A stretch of DNA of 64,000 nt from Azolla caroliniana (Eukaryota; Polypodiophyta), in assembly GCA_043228905.1 (NCBI GenBank), contig JBHGNT010000005.1:6448001-6512000 (forward strand). Reading direction: 5' to 3'. Both the position numbers and the translations under genes were made by a program. The notes beneath the pieces are model-generated. The model was not told the DNA's origin. It saw only the letters and a program-made list of their open reading frames with translations, and searched no databases. The first letter of the stretch is position 1. Every line of letters starts with the position of its first letter. Shown one piece after another: positions 49,380 through 58,507 of this stretch.

Positions 49380-50165
49380 CCTAAACCCTATTGGGTCCAC
49401 TCTGACATTGCCACCATTCTACACTTAGTTGCCGCCACTGTGCAGCCCAAGCATCATCTGCCACTATTCGATCCGATGGTGTTCACTCCTCCATTGCCGC
49501 CATTCTACACTTAGTTGCCGCCACTATGCGGTCCAAGCATCATCTGCCATTGTTCGCTCTTGTTGAGTTCACTCCTCCATTGCTGCTATTCTACACTCAG
49601 TTGCCGCTAGTGTTTGGTCGTGGATTGCTGCCACTCTCTGATCCAACGGAGTTCACTCCTCCTCCACTGGCGCCATTCTACACTTAGTTGTCGCACAGTA
49701 CGTTCCAAACATCATATGCCATTGTTCGATCTGACGGAGTTCACTCTTCCATTGCCACCATTCTACACTCAGGTGCCTCCACTGTTCGAACCAAACATCA
49801 TCTGCCACTGTTCGCTCCTATTGAGTTCACTCTTCCATTGCCGCCATTCTACACTCAGTTGCCACCACTATTCGGTCCAACCATCATCTGCCACTGTTCG
49901 CTCCTATTAAGTTCACTCCTCCATTGCCGCCATTCTACACTCAATTGCCGCTACTGTTCGGTCGTGGATTGCTGCTACTGTTCGCTCCTATTAAGTTCAC
50001 TCCTCCATTGCCGCCATTCTACACTTAGTTGCCGCTACTGTTCGATTGTGGATTGTTGCTACTGTTCGATCCGACGAAGCTCACTCCTCCACTACCGCCA
50101 TTCTACACTTAGTTGCTGCAACTGTTCGGTCATGGATTGCAATAACTGTTCTGTCTGTTGATTAT
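49380..50165 (+). repeat. 84-87-bp minisatellite, about nine units
   Basis: The landmark TTCTACAC(T/A)TAGTTGCCGC recurs at 49417, 49503, 49589, 49676, 49761, 49847, 49933, 50017 and 50101, i.e. every 84-87 bases. Each unit also contains GTTCACTCCTCCATTGCCGC and ACTGTTCG. Overlapping plus-strand open frames (49614-50161) arise from the repeat: a unit near 86 bases is not a multiple of three, so frames rotate from unit to unit. Confidence 0.93.
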
Positions 50166-51207
50166 CTTGTGTATCGTTGTGTATAATCTTGTGTATTGCA
50201 GAATAATTTTGTGTATTGTTGTTGTCCAAAGTCATCTTAGCTTGTTCCCAATGGTGGTTCAATAGCTTTCACTCCACTGCAACAAACATAAACTTACCAA
50301 TGGTGGGATCGCTCTTGTGAATAACCGGTTAGCATGTGGTTTAGTAACTAGCTACGTGTCTTTTTTTGTGGAAATTTACTAACGGATATGTCAAGCCAAA
50401 TGGAAGGGGAAGGAGGGTGTTTACCAATACCCCTCATGGATCATCAAGATAGAGATGATGCTATCAGGACACAACAAGCGATACAAAAGTATTGGGCAGA
50501 AAAAAAAGGAAACATCGTTAATTGTTGAAGGATACGAAAGCCACATTCACTAAAGGTAAGGATAGCATTGGTTGCGATATAGGTCTGAATACCACTGAGA
50601 ATGGAAGTAAGGAGACTACCATTCAATGAGAGAAAGGTTGAAGACTATTTCAATGTTCAGACCAAGTGCATCAATCTTGAAAACAAGAAGGGAGTACTTT
50701 ATGGAATATTAAATGATCCATCGATAAAGGAGTTAGTTGATTTTGATGGTCTTAATGCAAACATAACATCTGTACTAATAAATAATCTCCGTAATAGTTT
50801 CGTATCCATGAGTAGGTCAGAAGATGATCTTCTCTTAAAAAGGTCTAGTCTAATGATGTTACTTAATAGTGATGTTGACGATCTTAACATTAGTGTGCTA
50901 TCTAAGGTAATTGGTGTTAGTAGAAAAAGTGTGTACTATACAATGAGCCAGATAATTTCAAGTGGTGAAGGAACTAGTATGCTAAAGCTAACAACAAGAT
51001 GTAAGCCAATGACACACATAACATCAGAAATCAAGGATATAATCACCATATTTTGGACTAATGAGAGTAGGCTTTCACCCAATAAGAAGGATTTATGCAG
51101 GAAACGTGTTGGAAGGAGTGATTACGAGGAGCATCCCATTCATTTTCTTGATGTACCTCAACTATTTACATTTATCTCAACTTTTGTTTTGATTTTTAAA
51201 CTTAGTT

Positions 51208-52010
51208 AGTTAGCTAATTAGCTACCTCAAAATATGATCACAGCTAACTAGCTATTGGTAATAACTAAATCGTGATTGACAATAGCTAACTTAGCTATTA
51301 TCAGCTAATTAGCTATCTCAGAATATGAGCATAGCTAACTAGCTAATGGTAATAGTTAAATAGCTATTGCCAATACTAAACTTAGATATTATCAGCTAAT
51401 TCGCTACCATAATAGCTAATTAGCTACCTCAGAAGATGACCATAACTAACTAGCTAGTTAGCTCATTAGCTCATTAGCTACTCGCAATAGCTAGTTAGCT
51501 ATGTCAAGAGCTAATTAGCTATTAAGGTTGATAATTAGCTACTAGCAATAGCTAGTTAGTTATGTGAGGAGCTAATTAGCTACTGTCAATAGGTAATTAG
51601 CTACTCTAAATACCTAATTAGCTACTCGCAATGGCTAGTTAGCTATTTCAAGAGCTAATTAGCTATTAAGGGAGCTAATTAGCAATTGTCAATAGCTAAT
51701 TAGCTACTCTTAATAGCTAATTAGCTACTCGCAATAGCTAATTTGCTATGTCAAGAGCTAATTAGCTACTCTTATCAAGAGCTAATTAGCTATTAAGGTA
51801 ACTAATTAGCTAATGTCAATAGCTAATTAACTACTCTTAATAGCTAATTAGCTACTCGCAACAACTAGTTAGCTATGTCAAGAGCTAATTAGCTATTAAG
51901 GTAGCTAATTAGCTACTGCCAATAGCTATTTAGCTACTCTTAATAGCTAATTAGCTACTACGATAGTATGATCATAGCTAATAAGCTACCACATTATATC
52001 TAACTAGCTA
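51208..52010. repeat. Palindromic TAGCTAATTAGC array, left block
   Basis: Dozens of copies of GCTAATTAGCTA, interspersed with ACTCGCAATAG, ATGTCAAGA and ATTAAGG spacers. TAGCTAATTAGCTA is a perfect 14-bp palindrome with the homeodomain-type core TAATTA. The block lies inside the inferred intron of the transposase-like pseudogene. Confidence 0.95.
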
Positions 52011-53237
52011 CATTAGGACGCATTTTTGCTACTCACTAGACTCCCTTTTTATTACGCAGGTTGATTTATTTATTAGGTTCAGGCGAATGCATCCAAATAT
52101 CAAAGTTCAACTATGGACATTTGAGTCTCTTAAGCCACACTTTGTGAGAGGCTTAAAGGATCGATACACATGATGTTGCATTTACCATGTACAAATGGGT
52201 TTTCTCAAGGACTCTGTTAGTCTATTACATCACCATAGCTCCTCCCTAGAGGATGCAATCTGCATTTGGGAGTGCCCAATTTGTTGATCTAACTTGCAAG
52301 AGCATTGTAAATCATCAGAGCATGTTATCTCTTCCATGAGTAGTCTTTTAGATTCAGTATTGTGTCTGAGAGAATATGAGGCTATCTTCCACAATCATAA
52401 ATGTTTCATGGGTTTATGTCAAGATTGTGGCCCTAGTAGATTTAGGTGGTGTCCAAAAGAGTTGAGTAGTGAAAATTTTAATCTTTGTCAAGTTATTTTA
52501 GTCTATGGACACCAATTTTGAAGGAAAGGTGTGTAAAAGAAAGGATCTAGTTAGGAAGTTGCTTAAACCAAGGGATTTGGCGTCTCTATTTGTAGTATCT
52601 CTATGAAAGTTCATTAAACACAACTTCCTTTATTCATGGCAGGCCCATCAGTTTAAGACTTGCATATCTGATTTTCCAAATGATGTAGTAGTCTCAATAG
52701 TAGATTTCGCAAAGAATTATACTTTCAAGCAGCAGAATGAAATTCAATCCATGCATTGGTGTTGAGTGCAAGTAACCATTTTTGTGCACATAACATATTT
52801 TCAAGTTTCAGGTGATGTTAAGAAAGTAATTCATTTTTTTATTTCTGATGATAAGAAGCCTGATGCCTTGTTTGTCCAACACTGTTTTAAGTTACATTGG
52901 CAATGGTTATTAAGTCAATGTTTGGAGCTTACTCAACATTGGGTCTGGTCTGTCGGAGTTGCATCACAATTCAAGGCTAGACATCCATTTTATTTTGTTG
53001 GTAGGTATTCTTCTATAACAGGTTTGGAGATGAGATGGATTGTTTTGGGTTTGGCCATGGTAAAGGTGAACATGATGGAGCAGGTGCAGTTATAAAGCGA
53101 GCACTTACCCATGAACAACTAAAGGCAGATGGTGTGCATATGAATTGTGCAACACATGTAGTCGAATTTTTAAGAGCTAATATATCAATGAGTGCAACTA
53201 GTGTTTATTCCTCGCAGGTCTGAGATATCAAATGTTG

Positions 53238-53459
53238 GGAGTGCCAAGGAATTCCTGAATTGCGATCTCTCCATGCTGTTCAGGGTTATTCTAGGTTGGA
53301 TGGTCATTATATTGTGGTTAGAGAATTAACTTGTTTTTGCTTCCATTGTGTGCAGGGAAATTGGAGGTATTGTTTAGACCGAGCATATACTCAGAATTGG
53401 GAGTACCATACATTGAATGATAAGGACCGAGTGGATGGAGAAACAGAAAACAATGCTGA
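53238..53459 (+). repeat. 222-bp direct repeat, left copy
   Basis: Matches 56070-56291 over its full length with about 15 mismatches by eye (about 93% identity). It carries the CFCFHC coding stretch of the transposase-like gene. Similarity stops abruptly at both ends. Confidence 0.9.
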
Positions 53460-53464
53460 GTATC

Positions 53465-54389
53465 TAAACCTTTTTCTTTTAGACCCTTCATCAAACATGT
53501 TAGGTTCTCTAAATGCAGCTTTAAGGCTGATAATTGCTCATCAATTTCAGAACGAGAAGACCGCCATGTCTCTAGATCTTTCTTCTGTGCTTCCAGATGA
53601 GTACCCATAGTTGTGAGCTCCTTCTTCAACTCCTCTTTTAACACATCGCTTTCAGAATTTTGGATTGTTGATGCAATCCATTCGTATGTATTCGACATAG
53701 ATGTGAATTTTTTCTTTGCTGCCATCTCACCATATGAAACTTCTTCCAAATTGGCCAACAATGCTTTCATTTTTGTTTGCATGGAAGCTATATAACACAA
53801 CAATCACTCTTCATGTTTTTCTGTCAGTGTGGCTTTTTGTTTTGCAATTTGTTGAGTCAACACAGATGTCCGAGGTTGGATTTCAATATGAGAGGTACCC
53901 TTAGACTTCATGGTAGTGTTGGTACTTGAGGACCCTCTATAATGTGATGATTGATGATGAGCAAAATCTTCCCAATCAACTTCAATGCCACCATGGAGTT
54001 CACATGCAAATGCACGTGCAAAGACAGATCCTACCTCATTGTTTAGGATATGTTTCATATCATAAACTTGTTCCTATCGTGACTTTAGTTCAGTGATATA
54101 ATCCTTCTTCAATTGAGTGAGGTGGAAACCTCTCCTTGTCTCGGGTTGTGATCCACATGTCTAGGTCTTCATAAGTGTCAGGTCGTGCACGAAGGAAATA
54201 ACCCCATCCTAATTTTGTACCACGAAGGATATTTGTGTGAATCTTCTTGCCCTGAGTTGTTGAAAACTTTGACCTCCCTCTGGTGGGGGTCGTCTTACTT
54301 TCATTGATGGGGGTCCTTTTTCTTTCCTTGCATGGTGTGTTGACATTTTCTTTGACCATTTTCTTCTTTGTGAGTGTCTTCCTTGTCAT
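53465..54389 (-). pseudogene. Minus-strand ORF remnants with coiled coil, function unknown
   Basis: Three minus-strand frames appear to be one broken protein. 54389-54090 (basic N-terminus rich in Lys/Arg/Thr, then GWGYFLRARPDTYEDLDMW) joins by a frameshift near 54100 to 54058-53804 (NNEVGSVFARAFACELHGG, VLTQQIAKQKATLTEKHEE), then a TGA and 53803-53465, a heptad-rich stretch (LKEELKKELTTMGTHLEAQK, LSALKLHLENLTCLMKGL). The C-terminal coiled coil and basic N-terminus resemble accessory proteins of plant CACTA/PTTA-type transposons, but I see no defining motif. It lies antisense to and just beyond the transposase-like gene, between the two 222-bp direct repeats. It may be a second transposon gene or an unrelated inserted remnant. 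Confidence 0.4.
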
Positions 54390-54655
54390 TAGAATCCAGT
54401 CTCTCTTCTTCGGTTCACATGCACAACAATAGTAGATAACAGTAAATCATGCGCAACAATAGTAAACAATATTAAATAATATACAATTCAAGGAGATGTT
54501 AGAATGAAACATAATATTAACTCCCAATACACAACATATACACATGCATCATAACAGTTCTAAATCAGGTAGGAAAACAAGAATAATAAGGACGACAAGA
54601 ACAACATGCACAAAAAAAAGGACAAGAACAAGTACAAGATCAAGATCATTTAACA
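54390..54655. other. AT-rich spacer
   Basis: A-rich, low-complexity DNA with CAACAATAGTA repeats. No gene is seen. Confidence 0.5.
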
Positions 54656-55170
54656 TGAACCCTCATTCAATATAGCAACATGTACAAAATTCAAGAACCC
54701 TAAATGACAATAACACATAGAATCAAACATACAATAGAACATGTACCAAATGTCATTAGGGTTGGGGCTATACAAAATTCAAGCACCTATAGAAAATGAC
54801 ATAAGCAAGTTGACCGACTCTCAAATTCAAGCATATGCATGTATAAAGCTCGCAAATGATCAAGGGAGAACAACAACAACACCACCACCAACAACAAAAC
54901 CCTAAACGATAATAACAGACAGAATAAAAAATATAGATAAACATGTCCCAAACATCGTTATGGTTGCAGATGTACAAAATTCAAGCACCTATAGAAAATG
55001 ACATAAGCATGTACAAGACTCTCACATTCAAGCATATGCATTTACAAAGCACTCAAATGATCAAGGGAGAACAACAATAACACCAACAACACCAACAACA
55101 CCAACAAAACCCTAAATGACAAAAACAGATAGAATCAAACATACAGTAGAACATGTACCAAATGTCGTTA
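54656..55170. repeat. ~200-bp tandem repeat, about 2.5 units
   Basis: TACAAAATTCAAGCACCTATAG recurs at about 54774 and 54974, each time followed by GAAAATGACATAAGCA, a CA(A/C)-rich stretch and CCCTAAA-GA-AATAACAGA, and then ACATGT-CCAAA-TCGTTA-GGTTG. Partial copies lie on both sides. Confidence 0.85.
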
Positions 55171-55662
55171 TTGAAGTCTTTGAAGAGGGGACGCGTTTGA
55201 AACACGAGTTGCAAGCAAATGAACACACTAGGTAGAGGGAACACGACCAACAGAGCAAAGACCGATGCGAAGGGGACACGGTGAGCAGACCACACTTCAG
55301 AGAATGCCTGAGAGAGAGAACGCGGACAGTAGAGGAAAGCTCGATGTGACGAGGACACAATACAACACTTGAGAGAGAGAGGACGCGACGAGGACACAGT
55401 TGAACACCTGATGTCGATGCAACGAGGACACAATAGGAGACATGAGCATACTGTTGTTGCAAAGAGGACATGATGAGCAAGGAATGCTTGGAGTTTGTAG
55501 GGTGAGTAGAGAATGTGGAGAAACCTATGCAGAAGTTGGAAGAGAGAACGAGAGAGAGGGAGGGAGGGGGGTACAAATGTAGTGAATGTTATAATGAGTA
55601 GGAGGGGGAAGGAAAGAGTGAGAGAGAGAGAGGAGGTACGAACTTAGGGAATCACCGAGTGT

Positions 55663-55720
<58 letters not shown>

Positions 55721-56069
55721 ACGGACAGTTTGAGATAAACCTTCGAGCCAAGAGAGATAGAGAGACAGAGTGGAAGAGAGACAGATAGACTATCTTCATG
55801 ATTGACTAACTACTCGAGATCTTATATATAGTTAAGACCTCCTTACAACATTACCTAGGATTTTAACACAAGTGATGTTTTTTCATATTTGAAATCTATT
55901 TTCATTGAATGTGACTTTTAATCTTAACACAAGTGATCAACTTTTTAAACCCAAATATTGGATTTATTTTTACATTTTAAAGTTTTTCCTCCACATGGAA
56001 TTAGTGTAACTAAAATTTTGGCCAAAAGTTGCTACACCGTAGCGTGCTCTGACCCAGAGAGAAGACCTA
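55171..56069. repeat. GAGGACAC-rich segment and long GA microsatellite
   Basis: Short repeats of CG(A/G)AGGACAC occur at about 55190-55470, followed by GA-rich DNA with a perfect (GA)n tract of about 58 bases (55661-55718). The minus-strand open frames here (55053-55576) are translations of these repeats. Confidence 0.75.
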
Positions 56070-56644
56070 GGAGTGCCAAGGAATTCTCGAATTGCGATCT
56101 CTCCATGCTGTTCGGGGTTATTCTAGGTTGGATGGTCATTGTATTGCGGTTAGAGAATTAACTTGTTTTTGCTTCCATTGTGTGTAGGGAAATTGGAGGT
56201 ATTGTTTAAACAGAGCATATATTAAGAATTGGGAGTACCATACATTGAATGATAAGGATTGAGCGGATGGAGAAACACAAAACAATGTTGACTTCACATA
56301 TCAGGGTCGTGGAGATACTCTGAGTGATGTCATAAACGTTGACTGATTTCTATATATTGAAGTGCACGGTTTGTAAACAATGTGCAACACAGAATATTGT
56401 AGATGCTTGGGGAGATTTTGTATCTGTCGGGACATTCTACATCGAAGGTATTTTTTATGCAAGACTAGATGATTACGATTATGTGTATATGCTTTTAGAA
56501 GACAAACTAGTAGCGTACATGTACTCTCATTTGGTCAGGTGCATCAACGTCCCGATGTCGCAATACAATAACTGCTCAGGTTTATACACAATTAGTGCTA
56601 ATGTGTATGAATGTATTTACAATAGTATGCCATGGAATTTGTAG
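56070..56644 (+). pseudogene. Second copy of the transposase-like gene's 3' part
   Basis: 56070-56291 is the right copy of the 222-bp direct repeat (encoding VRELTCFCFHC, followed by an in-frame TAG). Beyond it the reading continues into unique DNA, with an open frame at 56339-56644 (GTFYIEGIFYARLDDYDYVY, then a stretch ending in YNSMPWNL). This may be the true 3' end of the transposase-like gene, cut off from its body by the 2.6-kb segment. I do not recognise this C-terminal part. Confidence 0.45.
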
Positions 56645-57050
56645 CTACAAGGAGATCATACCGGTTTTCTTATAAAGTGGACAAAGTAGTTGTATTGCAA
56701 AAAAACCGTTTAATAAAATCATTTGGGAGACTGTCTTCTTTTTGATAATTGCTGGTAAATGGAACTTCTCTACATATGTGATCTGCATACCTAGCTCGGT
56801 ATGGTGTCCACAACCATGCAGTTAGTTGGCAGCTCAATGTTTTCACCAACTAGTTATCAAGCATTTCGTCAGGTACAATGAGACAGCATCTGCGAAGGTT
56901 GTAGTAATGCCAGAAATGTTTTGTATCCACAATCAACGTATTGTCGGCATTATATTCGGGCAAGGTATGCCAAAAATCAGAAAATCTTTCGAATCTTGCA
57001 ATATCATATTGTTCAAATCTTTCTAGTGTCCATTGACCTTTGAAGTGTTG
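56645..57050. other. Spacer, no gene seen
   Basis: AT-rich DNA. The short open frame at 56826-57026 has no motif. Confidence 0.5.
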
Positions 57051-57671
57051 TCACCACTTTGGGAAGAATCTTTCTACACACTTCCACACATTTGAATGTG
57101 TTTTTCCACTCCAAATAAATAAATCAAAGTATTGCACAACCCACTCTAGAAATTGATTCGCGTCCCTCCTTGGTGTCATATATCGCACACTCATTAGGAC
57201 TTTATCAAGCTCCAAGATCAAGGTTCTTCTTTCGTCTTCTAATGGTTTAAGTTTCCATTCCTGTAACTGAGCCTCTGTTACACCAAGTATTGGTAGCACA
57301 CGATCAATTTCAATCAACTCAGGTTCTGTCAACACAATTGGTGTCCTTTTCCTCTTCAAACCCTTGGTCGACTGTGGCTTTGGGTTTGACTTCACGTCGT
57401 TTTGCTCTTGTGTAGTCATTGGGCCTGTCTTCACACTGTTTTGTTCTTGTATAGTCGACTGTGTCATCGGTCTTGGCATTATCTCTGTGCATGTAGATAC
57501 TTCTCTGGTCGATATCAACCCACGGGTATCACATGCTGCATCTACCTGCAAAATCAGATCATCTATGCAACATGCTTGATCTACTTGCGTGACCAGATCA
57601 TTTGTGTCAGTTGCTACATCTACTTTCAAGATGGGCCCCTCTAAATACGCAACAACATCAACAATTTCCAC
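57051..57671 (-). CDS. Unrecognised 206-aa ORF, possible transposon-associated protein
   Basis: Intact minus-strand frame. The N-terminal ~70 residues contain repeated acidic segments (ILKVDVATDTNDLVTQVD, then DLILQVDAACDTRGL), next come low-complexity Gln/Thr/Lys residues with two similar TTQEQND(V)KS-type stretches, then a basic GLKRKRTP, and a more globular C-terminal half (LTEPELIEIDRVLPILGV to a Trp-ending VWKCVERFFPKW). I do not recognise the family. It lies in the same orientation as the broken ORFs at 53465-54389 and 58080-58472, so all three could belong to one minus-strand gene set of the surrounding element. The lack of internal stops over 618 bases of AT-rich DNA makes chance less likely. 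Confidence 0.35.
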   Translation of the reverse strand: MEIVDVVAYLEGPILKVDVATDTNDLVTQVDQACCIDDLILQVDAACDTRGLISTREVSTCTEIMPRPMTQSTIQEQNSVKTGPMTTQEQNDVKSNPKPQSTKGLKRKRTPIVLTEPELIEIDRVLPILGVTEAQLQEWKLKPLEDERRTLILELDKVLMSVRYMTPRRDANQFLEWVVQYFDLFIWSGKTHSNVWKCVERFFPKW

Positions 57672-58079
57672 ACTACCATTAGCCTTAGGAGCAATGGATT
57701 CAAACCCTTTAGACTCTGCATATCAGAAAACACCAGCATATTCACACTCACATAGTAGCAAACAGTCTCACAAAACAACATAATGAACATGAAATATTCT
57801 ACAACAAAATAATAACATTATCTTAAAATCCATCATAGAGGTCCATTACATAATGTGGATCAAGCAACAACCAATCTGAGGTTTTACTCGTCCAAATAGA
57901 CCATAGACCATCTTCATAATTTTCTAGGAAAATAGCTAATAGTCATATCCCACTAATCAGTAATTGGTAATAATTAGGTCCAATTCAAGAGCCCCTTGAT
58001 CGAGTAATTGGTCTTGTCCCCGATCGTGGCCTCTTCTTCAACCTTTTTCTAGCCAGTTGCCCATTTAGCCTTGCTTCTT
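57672..58079. other. Spacer between two minus-strand ORFs
   Basis: AT-rich, no gene recognised. It could be an intron of a minus-strand gene spanning 57051-58472, but I could not fix splice sites. Confidence 0.3.
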
Positions 58080-58472
58080 TCACTTTTCTAGCCGATTGCA
58101 CAAGTGTGTCCACCTTTCCATCACCTCAGCAACGACTTGCACGTCAGCAACGTCTTGCGCTAGCTTTTCAAGTATAGAGGGATCTGGTGAGACATCATCA
58201 TCTGTTGGGCTTGGTGGTGTTGAATCAAGGTTTTGGGATTCGAAGAAATGTTGCATCAAGTGTTCAAAAACGTTGTTGTTATGAACCTCATATTTACATG
58301 TTGTTTCCAATATTTCATGGCTTTTCACAATGTTGCCTAATTCAGTACAATCTTCCAAAAGAATAGGGTGCATCTGATTTGAAGGAGATGTGATAGCATG
58401 ACTCTTACTTTCAGCCACGTTGGCAACTATCTCCTCATCGGTTGCCAACGACATCGGCACTAGACACCTCAT
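58080..58472 (-). CDS. Unrecognised acidic 130-aa ORF
   Basis: Minus-strand open frame rich in Glu and Asp, with a Ser/Pro/Asp stretch (STPPSPTDDDVSPDPSILE) and a C-terminal helix (LAQDVADVQVVAEVMERW). No family is recognised. It ends immediately beside the right TAGCTAATTAGC block and shares orientation with the ORF at 57051-57671, of which it may be an upstream exon. Confidence 0.3.
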   Translation of the reverse strand: MRCLVPMSLATDEEIVANVAESKSHAITSPSNQMHPILLEDCTELGNIVKSHEILETTCKYEVHNNNVFEHLMQHFFESQNLDSTPPSPTDDDVSPDPSILEKLAQDVADVQVVAEVMERWTHLCNRLEK

Positions 58473-58507
58473 GCAACGTCCTTAATCCACGAGATTCTAA
58501 AACAACA

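Larger units (their letters stand above)
50388..53464 (+). pseudogene. Decayed transposase-like gene of a DNA transposon, family not named
   Basis: Pieces in order. 50388-50528 gives an N-terminal fragment (MSSQMEGEGG..., stop at 50526). 50601-51148 encodes ISVLSKVIGVSRKSVYYTMS, a helix-turn-helix-like part, then ESRLSPNKKDLCRKRVGR. 52059-52521 encodes VDLFIRFRRMHPNIKV, FESLKPHFVRGLKDRYT-stop-CCIYHVQM and a Cys-rich stretch. 52640-53090 encodes VVVSIVDFAKNY, NEIQSMHW, KKVIHFFISDDKKPDAL and WSVGVASQFKARHPFYFVGRY. 53030-53220 encodes GFGHGKGEHDGAGAVIKRAL. The tail has VRELTCFCFHCVQGNWRYCL. Stops and frameshifts show it is dead. Acidic positions in DFAKNY, ISDD and GHGKGEHDG suggest a DDE-type nuclease fold; the SVG where relatives I recall have Ser-Asp-Gly would be a lost Asp. 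I cannot name the superfamily. An intron 51149-52058 (GTACCT...TTACGCAG) restores frame and holds a palindrome array. Confidence 0.6.

Noticed and set aside
55053-55576. Ser/Leu/Cys-rich minus-strand ORFs
   Set aside because: They cover GAGGACAC and GA repeats; composition explains the open frame.
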